NCBI RefSeq assembly: GCF_027579695.1 | Contig: NC_083574.1 | Span: 44,160,559-44,224,558 of the forward strand | DNA: 64,000 bases | Source: Neoarius graeffei | Lineage: Eukaryota; Chordata; Actinopteri; Siluriformes; Ariidae | Direction: 5' to 3' | In this document: positions 35,192-50,100 of the stretch, piece by piece | Numbering within the stretch: the stretch's first letter is position 1 | Layout: each line of letters begins with the position of its first letter | Made by a program: the position numbers and the translations under genes | Notes under the pieces: model-generated | Told to the model about the DNA's origin: nothing | Seen by the model: the letters and a program-made list of their open reading frames with translations, nothing else | The model's database searches: none

Positions 35192-38100
35192 TATATACTG
35201 TACGTACTCGCGTATATTGTGGACCAGAATTTTTTTTTTTTTTAAACCAACCGAGTTAGAACATTCTTGTGAAGTGAGGACATTTTGCTGGTCCTCACTT
35301 CCTCAAAGTGCTGTTTGAGGGTTAAGACTAAGGTTCCGGTTAGAATTAGGTTTAGGTTAGGGTAAGGCATTTAGTTGTGATGGTAAGTGGTTAGGGAATG
35401 CTTTATCTCAATAAGTGTTCCCACAAAGATAGAAGTACAAGAATGTGTGCATTTACAATATACAGTCCTAATGTTTTAACATTCACAGCCACTTTTGAGC
35501 TTTCTTAGCTGAGAATTTACATACAACAGCAGTGGCTTTTCTGCATATGAAAAGCATAAAATTAAAGCATCCAGCAAACCGTGGTGCTGTTGTGTACCAA
35601 AAGAAAAAGAAAAAAAAAAGACACAAACAATGAACTCTAAACAGCCAAACTGCAACATAATTTTTCATGTTGGCAACTTCTCCTCTTTGCTCTGACTCAT
35701 GTTTGTGTGCATTAGCACTACCAGACTGCTGCTTGATTGCTATTACTGACACGTCTGTCAGTCATTCCAAATCCACCATGACTCAATAGAATACAGTCAC
35801 TGATTGACAGTGAGTTAAACACGCTGGCTGAGTGGTAATGACTTCTCCAAAGCTGTGATCAATGCATTTCATGAGCCGCTGAGTGTCCATGTGCTTTACT
35901 GTTGGACTGGAGGAATAACAGCATGGCACACTGCAGAGTCCTCACCACTGAGTTAGCTTGGCCTGCCATCACCAAATCACCCACAAACTATTTATTTACT
36001 GGAGCCAGGCCCCAGGACACAATCCTACAACATAATCCATCAGCCCTTTGTCCCAATCGCACCAGCTTACTGGCTTATTCAGCTACACAACAGTGCTTTA
36101 GGACACAAAGGAGAACAAACTCTGACAAAAGCAAAACAGCACTGCTAGTGGTTTACTCATCACTCATGAGCCATCTGTCTCCATCACTAGCAATCGGATC
36201 CTCTCCATTTCACTGCTTAGAATAAACCATACATACTGAGCACCTCATACAGTAGTGCTTCAAAGTTTGTGGACCCTTTAGAATTTTATATATTTCTATA
36301 TACATACCAGTGGCGGCTGGTAGTCTTTCAAACAGGGGAGGCTGGTCGGTTACGATATTTCCAGATTTTAAAAGAAAAAACACATCAATTTTGCCCATAC
36401 TCTTGCCTCTAACTGGCTGATTGTTGGCAGGGTCACAAACTGTGAAATAACAGGTTCTTTTGGCCCATTAGCCTACTGTCCAATATACATGATGGTGGTG
36501 TTGGGGGGGGGGATATTTTAACATTTTATATTTTAAAATTGTGGCATGTTGTTTAAAAATTGACCTCGGCTGTGTTTTTGTTTAAAAATGTTTTCCAAAT
36601 TGTAGCGGTGTTTAATTCATATCCAGAAAAACATATATTCCAATATAATATACTCAGCATAAACATTTTAAATTAGATTCTATATTTTTGGTCCATCCAT
36701 GACATATTACTAAAGTAGCCTATTTACTGTTGTTGATGTGGGTCACTTGCTGTTAGCCAATTCACTTTCTTGTACCAGGAGAGCTGAAAGGAACGAGTAT
36801 TATTCCCTACCTTTTTCACCAAGTCAATTTGAGGCGTTGGTCTACCCTGCTCTTTAATTTTAATTTCTTCCTCGAAAGGAAGACTGGCAAATGGCTTCGC
36901 CAAAATTAAATCAGCAATGCTTGGCATCCGTGCGCAGCTTTCTTGCTAGCTGACTAGCCCCCTCAAGTTCAAGTTCAGTCACTCAAATAAACGAAATTTC
37001 TGGAACTAAGATAGCAAACTTGACAACACTATATTTACACTTTATTTACAATGAAAATATATACAAACTAAAAAAGCTGGTAGAAACCGTATGTAATGAA
37101 TGAAATCGAAATGTAAGCTGATCTCTTACAATACACCACAGCACTTGCGAATCCGCATGGGACTGAACTGATGTTGCCAGATACTGCTGACGTTATCCAG
37201 CCCAAAATATGTTCAAAACCTGCCAAAATGCACTTAAAACCGCCCAATTGGGCGGGAAACCCCCCAATCTGGCAACACTGTACCGCTGGTTGTCTATAGT
37301 TGAAACGAGCTGTCAATCAAAGAAAATATCCGGCCGCTTTCACCAATCACCAGTCTCCTCGCGGAAACTGCCATGTCCCTCCCATGTGAGGCTCAGAGTC
37401 CGTGGGCGGGCATTTTCGCAGTACTTGTCCAATAATCGTCTTGCATTTTGAGATTGAAAAGCGTATAGCTCCCAAATGCCGTTGAAGTCCATTGAGGCTG
37501 GGAGTCCGTGAGACTCCGTGGGCGGGCATTTTCGCAGTATTTGTCCAATAATCATCTTGCATTTTGAGATTGAAAAGCGTATAGCTCCCAAATGCCGTTG
37601 AAGTCCATTGAGGCTGGGAGTCCGTGAGACTCCGTGGGCGGGCATTTTCGCAGTATTTGTCCAATAACCGTCTTGCATTTTGAGATTGAAAAGCGTATAG
37701 CTCCCAAATGCCGTTGAAGTCCATTGAGGCTGGGAGTCCGTGAGACTCTGTGGGTGGGCATTTTCGCAGTATTTGTCCAATAATCGTCTTGCATTTTGAG
37801 ATTGACAAGCACATAGCTCCCAGTCCACTGAGGCTGGGCTGCATCGCGCTGTCACGAGGGGGAAAAACTCACGCACACATTAGGCGAACTGGGGAAAGTT
37901 ATAACGGAATGATTTCGTACTGTAGTTGGGTTGAGCACATATATTTCTATGATTCTGGATCTGAAATAGCAATGTTATAAGGTCGGCTATAACATAAGCC
38001 TAGCACAATTCATCCTACACGATGTTCGTCATTTTTAGAGGAGGCTGAGCCTCCCTCGTTGTCTTAGAGCAATCAGCCGTGATACATACATATAACCTGA

Positions 38101-41100
38101 AACATACAAGTCCAAAAAATTGATAAAGTTAACCAAATTAAACAAATGAGGCAAAAATATTATACTTGATCATTTATTTATTGAGAAAATGATCCACTGT
38201 TACACATCCATGAGTGGCAAAAGTATATCAAACTCTGGGCTTAGCAGTTAGTTTGAAGATGAAATTACAGTCAGATGTTTTCAATCACTGGGATGACAAT
38301 CAGGTGTGAATGGGCACCCTGTTTTATTTAAAGAACAGGGATTTCTCCAAGTCTGATCCTAGCAACACATTTGTGGAAGTGTATCAATGCTGTTGATGGC
38401 CATCAGACTGGAAAAGGTCACAAAACTAATCTCTAAAGTAACCACAAAATCTCTAAAATGTTTGGACTCCATCAATCCACAGTCAGACAGGTTGTGTACA
38501 GATGGAAGAAATTAAAGAGCATTGTTACCCTCTTCAGGAGTGGTCGACCAGCAAGGCATACTCCAAGAGTGAGGTGTGTAATAGTCTTTGAGGTCACAAA
38601 GGAATTCAGGGTAACTTCTAAGCAACTAAAGACTACTCTCACATTGGCTAATGCTAATGTTCATGAGTCCATAATGAGAACACTGAACAACAAGGCAGAG
38701 TTGCAAGAAGAAAGATACTGCTCTTCAAAAAGAACACTGCTGCCCACCACCATTTTGTGAAAGATCATGTCAACAAGCCAGAAGTCTGGTGGAAAAATTT
38801 TGTGAATGAATGGGACAGTAATAGAACTTTTTGGTTTAAATGACAAGCATTATGTTTGGAGAAAGGAAAGCATAGCATTCCAACATAAGAACCTTATCCC
38901 ATCTGTGAAACATGGTGGTGGTAGTATCATGGTTTGGGCCTGTTTTGCTGCATCTGGGCCAGGACGGCTTGCCATCATTGTTGGAGCAATGAATTCTGAA
39001 TTATACCAGCGAATTCTAAAGGAAAATGTCAGGACATCTGTCCATGAACTGAATCTCAAAAGAAGGTGGGTCATGCAGCAAGACAACGACATGGTTTGGG
39101 CCTATTTTGCTGCATCTGGGCCAGGACGGCTTGCCATCATTGATGGAAGAGTGAATTATAATGGAAAATGTCAGGACATCTGTCCATGAACTGAATCTTG
39201 AGAGAAAGTTGGACATGCAGCAAGACAACAACCCTAAGCACACAAGTTGTTCTACCAAACAAGGGTTAAAGAAGAATAAAATGAATGTTATGGAATGGTC
39301 AAGTCAATGTCCTGACCTTAATCCAATGGAAATGTTGTGGTAGGCTCTGAAACGAGCAGTTCATGTGAGGAAACCCACCAACATCAAAAAGTTGATGCTG
39401 TTCTGTACAGAGGAATGGGATAAAATTCCTCCCAGTCAATGTGCAGGACTGATCAACAGTTGCCAGAAATGTTTAGTTGCAGTTATTGCTTGCACAAGAG
39501 GGTCACACCAGATACTGAAAGCAAAGGTTCGCATACTTTTCCACTCACAGATATAATACTGGATAATTTTCAAGAATAATATTTTTCTCTCATTTGTTTA
39601 ATTTGGTTCTCTTTATCTACTTTTAGGACTTGTGTGAAAATCTGATGATGTTTGAGGTCATATTTATGCAGAAATATAGAAAATTCTAAAGGGTTCATAA
39701 ACATTCAAGCACTACTGTAAATGCTACATAAAAACAGCAAGCTGCAATGAGGGGGGAAAGCACACCAGCAGGGCATAATTGGCATGGAAACTTCATTTCC
39801 TTTTGTCAGGAGAATGGCTGTAGGCAGTCACAGCAAGGTTCATGTCAATTGTCCAAAGATTGGCCAAGATATGAGCTCACTTCCTGTTTGGCTGTAATGG
39901 GCAAAATTTTGAAAAACAAGAAACTTTTATAAGGCTTTGTCTGAAGATCACCTGCACCAAATTTGCTGAAAATTGGACAGAATTTGTGGCCTTTGATTTA
40001 AAAAAAAATCTTTTTCATAAAATCCAATATGATGAAACTTGATATCATAGGGCGTGCTGAAATCAGCTTGATCCCAGGAATCCACCAATACCTCATTTTT
40101 GAAAATCAAACATACAGTTGTAATGGAAACTTCTAATCAGGGCTTTGAACCAGAATTTTTTTCCTATTGGTTCGTTCCGAACAGAAACGGAATTTTAACG
40201 TTTCCGGTTTTGGGTTCCACCATTAAATAGACGTTCCCGAACCGGTTAGAACAAAAAAATTTCGTTCCCGGAACGGTTAATTACGTTCCCTGTCAGCTGT
40301 TTAACAAATGGCTATAAAATTATGTCTCTGTCTCATCCAGCTTAAGCCAAATGTAGGCTAATTCTATTACAACCTTCATTAAATAAGACAAGAAATAATT
40401 CAAAACAATTATTATTTCAAATGTTGGCGATTTGGATTCTCAGTATGTCTTCCCATCTACACAAACAGAAAAAGTGCCAAAAATGAAAGATAATTCGTTG
40501 TGTGTTACCAAAGGCTAGTCAGGCCCTATAGAGGGCTACCGCATGACGTCACCGCGCCGCGAGATTTTGTTAGGCGCCATATTGGAAGACCAAGTACACA
40601 TCTATGCAAGTACATACATACATAAAACAAACTACACCTGAAATGTAGCCAGGGCCGGTTCTGCTCTAATCTGGACCCGGGTGCAACATCGCGCACCCCC
40701 CCAAAAAAAAAAAACAGTCTAAATCAGGACAACCATCACATAACTATAACTATAAACATTTTATATCAACTATTTTAACTAAATGGGCTATAATAAATAA
40801 GCCTGCAGGCAGCCACGGCGGGCTGCCTCAGAAAAGTAACCATTCAATGACACAACTGAAAGCCTGCAGCCACGGCGGGCTGCCTCAGAAAAGTAACCAT
40901 TTGTCCTACCTTAAAACTCGCTTTGCATTTTCTGCCTCCTTTTTTGTATTTTCGACCCTCCGTTTATTTTCTTTCCTTTTCTGAAAACCCGATTTGTGTC
41001 CAGACATTTTGTTCTGCTACCAACGAACTAACTCCTCAGGTCTCGTCTCTCGAGCCCGCGATGATTCCCGTGGGAAGGGCAACAATTGATACATTTTTAC

Positions 41101-44100
41101 AAACAGCCAATAGGGAGGTTTGCAACGTTCAGGCTCTTCTTTGCTCAGACACTCAGTAATGCACTTACTGAGTAATGCACTTACTCACTTATTATCACAT
41201 GGAGACGTGATAGTAGTCCACCTTCCCGCTCTCTCCATTCAGTCAGCGAACGTCACACAGGAAGTGAACCCCAGTGGGTCATAGAAACTTGCGCAGGAGA
41301 AGAATGACTTTATTATTTGTAGGCTACGGAAACTCTGAGGAACGAAATAAAAACCGGTATTAACCGGTTACCATTATTTTTAATAAGCGTTTCTGTTCCG
41401 GAACATCTCATCTCATTATCTCTAGCCGCTTTATCCTTCTACAGGGTCGCAGGCAAGCTGGAGCCTATCCCAGCTGACTACAGGCGAAAGGCGGGGTACA
41501 CCCTGGACAAGTCGCCAGGTCATCACAGGGCTGACACATAGACACAGACAACCATTCACACTCACATTCACACCTACGGTCAATTTAGAGTCACCAGTTA
41601 ACCTAACCTGCATGTCTTTGGACTGTGGGGGAAACCGGAGCACCCAGAGGAAACCCACGCGGACACGGGGAGAACATGCAAACTCCACACAGAAAGGCCC
41701 TCGCCGGCCCCGGGGCTCGAACCCAGGACCTTCTTGCTGTGAGGCGACAGCGCTAACCACTACACCACCGTGCCGCCCGTTCTGGAACATAAAAAATTAA
41801 ATTTCTGGTTTCGTTTCTGTTCCATGTGAAATAGAAAAAGTTCCCTGTTTTCGTTTTCGTTCCTTGAACCGGTTCAAAGCCCTGCTTCTAATAAACACTT
41901 CAGAACGCTTAGCAGTTGTCTTTTCAGTTATTTATTATAGATCATATAAAACAGAGATATAAAATAGGAAAGGAAAAAAGAAGAAGAAAAGAAGAAGAGA
42001 AGAAGACACTACTTCAGTGATGCCGAGAGTACGCACTCGGAGTTGTGTTTTAGTGGCTGTTATCTATTATACTCTAAAGGCATTCGCTTACTGCTCGCGT
42101 CTTCACGTGATTGGCTCAAGATTTTCTATGAAGCTTTGTTAAAGTGTGCACCTGGCGTGCTCTGGGATGTGCAGGCATATGCATGGTTAGGGAGAACCCA
42201 GACACCCTGCTTATCACCAGCCAAGGCCACAGAAAGGCGATTACAGCACGTGGAAAAACAACTTTTCTCAGTACACTAGGCCACTTGAGCTCAACACACA
42301 GAAAACACAGAGAATAGGAATGTTCATTCACTAAATTTCCTTCACATTTCCCCCCTTTTTATCCTACAGGATAATAATTGCTAAAAGAAAGAAATGTACA
42401 CAATTTCAGTGGTAAGAGTTCCCAGAGAGATTCGGCTTAACACATCATTGAGTGTACAGGAATAATGCTAAGGCTGTTTTGTAAGACATAGACATCTTTA
42501 GTTAATGCTAGCAAGCTATATACATAGATCAGGAAACAATAGAACAGAAAAACAACCATAAATGAGAGTGTTTTAAGCTAGGGCTAATTTCATATCAGCT
42601 GTGCTGATGTTGTCAAACGGTGGGTTATGGTCTTCATGTGGGTTTGGAGGCCAGTCAGGCAAGTCGTCTGGGTCTGTTTTCATCATCTGGTAACCAATAT
42701 TTGTCAGCTGCCTCTGAAACACAGACGTACAACATTGACAGAAAACAGGGAGCAAACATAGCATCACAATCACTAAACCCAGGACCGGTATGGTGGATGG
42801 AATCAGAGTCTTCCATCCACTAAACCAACTGTCTTCGACTCTGTGTCAGCCTGGGTTCCCTGTATCGACCACTACACGAATCCTCCCGTGAGCCCCAGCA
42901 GGATCAGGATGCTCAGGCCCACAACTGGACCTAGCTTATAATGATTTACCCCCTTCATTTTATGTTAACTATGTCTCCAAGTTGGGCGGCACGGTGGTGT
43001 AGTGGTTAGCGCTGTCGCCTCACAGCAAGAAGGTCCTGGGTTCGAGCCCCGGGGCCGGCGAGGGCCTTTCTGTGTGGAGTTTGCATGTTCTCCCCATGTC
43101 CGCGTGGGTTTCCTCCAGGTGCTCTGGTTTCCCCCACAGTCCAAAGACATGCAGGTTAGGTTAACTGGTGACTCTAAATCGACCGTAGGTGTGAATGTGA
43201 GTGTGAATGGTTGTCTGTGTCTATGTGTCAGCCCTGTGATGACCTGGCGACTTGTCCAGGGTGTACCCCGCCTTTCACCCGTAGTCAGCTGGGATAGGCT
43301 CCAGCTTGCCTGCGACCCTGTAGAAGGATAAAGCGGCTAGAGATAATGAGATGAGATGTCTCCAAGTTAACCCTTGTCCTTGGCATGTATTGGTGCTCAG
43401 AGGGCGGGCACGCCCTATCAGCCCTTGTCCCACCTCACCAGGGCTTGGAGAAACTCGGGACTTCTGAAACCAGTTTACTGACTAGATACTGAAATACTCT
43501 TCTCTATTGAGGGTGCAACAGCATAACTGTGCTGCCGCGCTCAGTTCCATGGAACTTGCTCGCCACGTGGTTTGGATCAAGGTGGGAAAGCGGACATGTG
43601 GGGCACCTTCTAAATGATAATTGCTTACCTCTCCTGAGTCTCGGGTTACCACTTGTCTCACCTTATGGTTGGGGTTCTGTGCTAAGATGTACTCAATTAA
43701 CACTTCTTTCTTCTCGTTGGTGTCATTCAGATTTGTCCGCTGGGATTGTCCTCCCGTTGCTGTCACCCTGACCTCTTCATCCATGATAAGGAGCCACAGC
43801 CCGTCTCCTAATGGGTTACACCTTCCAGTGTCCACTAATTCTCGGGTACATGCGTGATTGATGTGATACTCGCACTGTTCCATGTAGTGATGCCTTTCTT
43901 CCTCACGAGCTTTAGTCAGCGTCTGGGTCACTTAGGCCTTCCTCTTCCTCCTGCTCAGCTGGTTCAGGAACCCTCCTGCAGTGGCTAGCGTGGATCCATG
44001 TCACTCTGCCTGTGACCTTCACTGCCGTTGGGGTCGTGAGCAGGACCTGGAATGGGCTATTCCACCATGGCTTGTTCCACTTGGTTCGTCGGAAGTCCTT

Positions 44101-47100
44101 CACCACTATCCAATCCTCTGGTTGTAGATCGTGCAGAGGTCCCTCAGTGGGCTTGGGAAGTGCTTCTTTTACCTGTTTGTGGATAGATTTCAAAGCAGAG
44201 GACAGCGTTGCGTGGTAATTCAACATTGCATCATCACACAGTCTGGTGTCCGGCAGTGTTCCTTGGGCTGGCCCTATCCTCGTGTTGGGTACTCATCCAA
44301 ACAGAATTTCAAATGGGCTTAACCCATGTTTAGGCCTAGTTTGCATCCTCATTTGTGTGAGTACTTCAGGGAGGACCTTTGTCCATCCTAGCCCTGTTTC
44401 TGCACAAGCTTTGCTTAGTTTATTTTTAAGGGACCCATTTTCCCTCACAAAGTGCCAGTTCAATGAAGTCCATTTGGAGATTATCAAACAGTTTGTCTAG
44501 TATTGGGTGTGCTGCTTGAGTTAGTTTGATACCTTGACCTGCATTATGTTGTGCGCATATCAAGCATTGCTTGCAAAATTTCACAGCATAATTTGAAACC
44601 CCCTTTGTGAACCATCTCTTTTGTTACTTCTGCTACCATCCCCCCTTTTGACACATAGGTGAGCCCATGGGCCAATTTTGCATAGAAAGGGAACATGTGT
44701 TTTGGTAGACAGGGACGGCCCGAGGGACAAACCTAGACCAAGTTTGCAAAGATACAGCCGGCCTGTTTCCAGACTCGTCTCTCATCCTGGGTGGCAGTGC
44801 TCTGAAGGTCCGCTAGCTGTAAACAGGAGGTAGAAACCTGAGGAAAAGCAAGGTTAGAGGGTCAACTGGAAGCTGAGGCTGCACACTTAGCTGTCGCGTC
44901 CGCCCTGGCATTTCCTTGAGACACAAGATCAGTATTGTTAGTATGGGCAGCACACAGCAATGGCTCGAGGGAGTAGAATAGCATCCAACAACTCAGAGAC
45001 CAGTTTATGATGTGCAATGGGAGATCCTGTGCTAGTGAGAAAATTTCTGTTTCCAAATGGTACCAAAATTGTGCACAACGCCAAATGCGTACTTGCTGTC
45101 CGTTAAAAATATTGACAGATCACCCTACAGCCAATTTGCATGCCTCGATAAGGGCACAGAGCTCTGCGGCATGCGCCGACAGGTTTGAGGACAGACACGA
45201 TGCCTTGAGGACCTCGTGATCTGACACTACAACAAAACCTGCTTTGTTCTTTCCCATCTCTGGGTTTCTGGAGGCTGAACCATCCACATAGAGGACCATG
45301 TCTGGATTTTCCAAAGGGTCGCTCTTTAAGTCTGCCCTGGGGGAACAAAAATCGTTAGTGAGAACGACACAGTCATGTGGTTCTCCATCGTCCTCTGTAG
45401 GGAGAAGAGAGGCAGAATTCAGAACAGAACAATGTTTCACAATGATGTTAGGCATATCAAGTATGACAGTGTTATACTTTAACCATCTCTGTGCTGACAA
45501 ATGTGACGTCTTTTTCTCCAACAGAAGTAGGGAGACAGCATGTGGGACCAAAAGGGTGAGGTTAGAATACCCCACAATATTTCTGGAAGCAGTTACCGCT
45601 TTTTCAGCTGCAGCAACTGCACGCAGGCAAACACGAAGTCCAGCCGCCACTGGGTCCAATTTGCTGGAGAAGTAGGCTACAGGTCTTAATCTATCCCCGT
45701 GCTTCTGCAAAAGAACAAAGGTCATGAAACCCTTCTTTTCATCTACAGTTTGAACAAATGGTTTATTGAGGTCAGGCAATCCCAGAGTGGGTGTGGTCTG
45801 CAAAGCGCTCTTTAGGGACGTCAGGCGCGCGCGGAACAACCGCAGCATTGACTGCTTGCAGATCTTGGACAAACCTCCACTCATCGGGCTGGGACGGTTT
45901 TCTTGCCTTCTTAACTGGGAAAATAGGAGTGCGCACTGGAGAATCCTGGCAAAGGACAATTACACCTGCCTTCAGCAACGAATCAAAGACCGGTCTTATA
46001 CCTGTGATTGCTTCTGGTTTGAGTGGGTACTGGGTCTGTTTAGGTCTGAAATCTGATTTGGGGGTGATCACCACTGGTTCAGCATTCTTTATTAGGCCTA
46101 CATCATGTTTACCCTTCGCCCAAACGGAATTTGGAACTCCCGCCAATTTGGGGTGCACCTCTGCTGGAGTTATGCCTGTGGAAACAGAGACAAACAGGCC
46201 ACTATGGCCGGGGTCCCCAGGACCCTGGTCATCAGTGGCTAATATTACGCTGCACTTAACATGCACACACATAGCATGACTTTGTTTGTAGACCCCAAGC
46301 TTTTGGCAAAACAACACACTAGGGTCCTCTGTTTGGGACCATTCTTGCCATTGACTGCGCACTTCTTGACCCATTTCCCCACGTCTTTCCAATGAGTGGC
46401 TCGTGGCTTTGCTAATGAGACATGGGGTATAAAATTAACGATGTCAAAGAAATCATGCTGGCAGCAGCCGACCTCAGAGTCCTCTGACACGAGGCCACGT
46501 ATAACATGTTTGAGAACACTGCGATGAACATTGACGCAGTTGTTCAGACAACGAGTAAAATGGACCTGCACAGCGCAATAATGTTTAGATGTAGTTTTGA
46601 GGGTCAATCCTTCACGTGCGTGGGGGTCTGCAAACCAAGTCTTTTCAAACTTGACATCTTGCCCTTGGTGAACATGTGCTGTGCAATGCAAATCTTCCTT
46701 TTTCATATAATCTGTGTAAACTGATGAGGTGTTCAAGTGTGCGAGCTGTACAAGGTGTTTGGGAGTTTGTGTGAGTTGATCTGAGCAGAGCCGCCAGACA
46801 TACACATACAGGGGGCTTCCAAGACCATACTGCACATTTCACTTACTTCAATAGTTAGTCCATCTGGAGTGGATGTGAGATTTACTCCTAATTTGCACAT
46901 TAAATCGCGTGCTAACAAATTTACTGGACATGTATGTGAGATGAGGAATGAGTGGGACGTAACTATGAGTGGGACGTAAAGTTTCAGTTACAGGGCATCC
47001 TGAGATGCCCATCGTCTGAATAGAATTTGAGCTGAGCGGTGGGTCTACTGGAAGTACCCCATGTTGTATGACTGAGTGTCCCGCTCCAGAATCTACTAAA

Positions 47101-50100
47101 AAGTCAACACATGCCCACATACAGTGAGGGGCATACAAGGGAGTTTAGAGAAGGGAGTAGTTGTGTATTTTAACAAACTTAATGCAACTTCAGGTGTATC
47201 TACCTGGACTGGTGTATCGGGCGTTTCTGTGTAGTCTTGCTGTGGCATGCAGGTGCTGCTACTAATGTGTTTAATGTTATGTGAATGTTCCTGTCTATGT
47301 GTATGTATATCATCAGGTGTGTGTGTGTTACCTCCCCGTTCTCTGTGCGGGGCCCGTTCCCAGAGTCCGCCCGTCAGTCTGCTTTGCTGTACTCCTCACG
47401 GGGCCTCTGTTTGCTACTGTGGAGACAATCTTGAGCAATGTGTCCCTTCTGATTGCAGTTGTAGCAGGTTGCACCTTTTATCCAGGACAGGTCACCCCAG
47501 GTCATCCTGCCTCAGCCCCTACCTTGACCTCTTCCTCTAGGTCCAGGCTGAGCAGTCTGGAGAAGAGTGAGAGTGGCGGCATGTAGGTCTTGGTCTCTTT
47601 GTGTTGACTTTGTCTTCTCCTTCTCTTTTAGCAGCCTTTCTGCATGCACAGCGTACTGCTCAATCTTGGTGAGACTGGCGGTTTCCCTCAGGAGACAGAG
47701 CTGCTTTACTGACTTGGCCACTGCTGGATTCAGACCGTTCATGAAACTGTTCCGCAGGTGCTCTTCCCAGACCTCAGGAGTGCCTTCCACTCCAGCCAGG
47801 GTCACGGGTCTGGTCAGGCCACTGTGTTTCTCGTGCGTGGCGGTGAGACGAGTGAGAAACGCTGACACCACTTCACCATCTTCTTGCTTACACATACTGA
47901 TCTTAGTAATGTCTATGTTCAAGGCAAAAGCTTTGATCAGACGAGCACAGAGAGCAGTGAGGGTATTTCTGTACTCACTATTGCCATCCACTGGTCGGCT
48001 TCTGGCCACTCTCTGGAAACCTTGTTCTAATCTATACCCATCTTGGTCATGAGTAGGCGGCGAAGTTCATGGGTGGTCGGTCGGAATTCTCTGCAAAACA
48101 TCAACAGTTCATTACCAAATCTCTTTCCTCCTACCTCTCTCACGTTGGGAAGAGAAGCCATGCTTTCCTTGATATCAGCTGTCATCCAGGGTCTGTGAAC
48201 TAGAAGCATGCTGTCAGCTCCAGCCACTTCCACCATTGGAAGATGAAGAACTTCAGACTTTAGGTTACGGCCTTGTGGACCCACTGGTGAGCATGTGGTC
48301 AGGTCCAGGAGTGTGTCTCTTCTGTCGCTATATGCAAGACCGGATCTCATGTGTGACGGAGAAGCACTGACGCTGGAGGCGGCTGGTAGGCTGGGAGAGA
48401 TCCCAGAGGCTCAGTTTGTTTGGTTTTTTTGCTTTGTCTCGACTTCTCCCCCTTTCTGTGGGTGAAGCGCTTGTGGGAGTGATGCTCCGTCTTCCTGAGA
48501 AGGTAGTACGTGTCGGGGTAGTGGGGCAGACTCCAGGTCAGGGTCCATCTGAAATTTCCAACACTGAGAAGAGGGTGAGAGCCCTGCCTGTCATTTCTCT
48601 CTTTTGTACTCTCTTAAGTGTTTCTTCTTTCCATGCAGAAAACGCCCTCCAGTCCCCTAAGAACTTAACATTATCTGCAGACTCTCTTTTTCCTTCCGTT
48701 TCAACTTTTCTTCTAACTGTTCTATCTGCCTGGGACTAAAACTGCCCTTCTCAGGGAATCCTAAGTCCTTTACCCATATGTCAAACTGTGCCAAATAATC
48801 CTCGCCATATGAGGTTTTCATAAACTGGATGTTTGGACTGTCATAGGAACATCCAATTCTTATTATAGCACATGTAGCCTCACACTTACTTGCTTTTTTC
48901 TTTTCTTTCCTTAACTTACCGTTTCTGTTCCTCATTGTACACTGTTATATCAATAGGTTATGACAACAATGGCTGAGTTTTTTTATTAGGATCACAAGAA
49001 GAACAGGTTGGACTATGTCCAAAAATGCGACACAATAATCCTTTAGTTCTGTTCTTATTAGTAAACAATTTATCTGACATTTACCTTAAGCTAAAAGTAG
49101 GTATCATTTAGCACAACAACCTCAAAGACAACTCACGCATGTGTACAAAATCTATTTCTCTGTTTCAGAATTTGGAGGAGGACAGTACTCTGTTAATTCA
49201 TCAATATTTTGTGTGCACACCGGTGTGTCTTGGCGACTTCGTGATTGAACCTCTCTATCCCGTTCCTATGATGGGCCAGTTGTTCACACAGAACAAAGGG
49301 AGCAAGATTCAATTCTCTCCCAGTTACGAATCGCTGAATGTGAATCCATCGAAACACGCGCCCGTAGTTCCCTCGCTCAAGTAGGTGAGCCATTACCCAG
49401 TTGTCACTTAGGCAGATTTTCTCTTACACAACCCAATAAACTACTCACGGTTTATTGTCTCAAAATTGTGTTTTATCCGTTTCTGCAAACATATTGATGG
49501 TACCACAGCTTAGCAGTCCTCCTGGGCTCAGACAAACTTCTGTCCGTCTCTTATATCAGTCTTCCTTGACTGGGACAATCTCTGTCCATCTCTTGTATCA
49601 GTCTTTAAATACTGTTTCCACTAATTTCTTTACACAAGAATGCAAAGTTATCACTTACTGGTTCAGTGAGCCCTGATGGTCTGGTCTCTTGTCCGAGTTC
49701 TCAGCTCCGCACCGTGGCCTTAGGAGTGCCCCGTCGTCCGAGGATCAGACACGTAGGGCCCACCCAGTGACACCAAATTGTAATGGAAACTTCTAATAAA
49801 CACTTCAGAACACTTAGCAGTTGTCTTTTCAGTTATTTATTATAGTAGATCATATAAAACAGAGATATAAAATAGGAAAGGAAAAAAGAAGAAGAGAAGA
49901 AGAAAAGGAGAAGAAGAAAAGAAGACACCACTTCAGTGATGCCGAGAGTACGTGCACTCTGAGTTGTGTTTTAGTGGCTATTATACTCTAAAGGCATTCG
50001 CTTACTGCTCGCGTCTTCACGTGATTGGCTCAAGATTTTCTATGAAGCTTTGTTCAAGTGTGCACCTGGCGTGCTCTGGGTTGTGCAGGCATATGCATGG

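Larger units (their letters stand above)
36308..38081. mobile_element. non-autonomous hAT element with internal minisatellite
   Basis: Left end CAGTGGCGGCTGGTAG; the right end ...CAATCAGCCGTG is an imperfect complement with a small deletion. The 8-base duplication ATACATAC lies at 36300-36307 and 38082-38089. Inside are a short palindromic MITE and a 116-bp tandem array. No transposase frame. Confidence 0.82.
36250..39717 (+). mobile_element. Tc1 transposon copy C, split by a hAT element
   Basis: Ends CAGTAGTGCTTCAAAG and ...CAAGCACTACTG with TA on both sides (36248-36249, 39718-39719). The element is clearly more diverged than copies A and B. The left inverted repeat is interrupted at 36307 by a hAT element and resumes at 38090. 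Confidence 0.88.
40119..42346 (-). repeat. 3' LTR of the endogenous retrovirus, split by a hAT
   Basis: About 473 bp of LTR sequence (40119-40137 and 41893-42346, with the CTTCTAAT duplication) around the nested hAT element. Confidence 0.92.

Noticed and set aside
37340-37876. 178- and 165-codon minus-strand frames
   Set aside because: They are created by the 116-bp minisatellite, whose period shifts frame each unit; no homology or start context.
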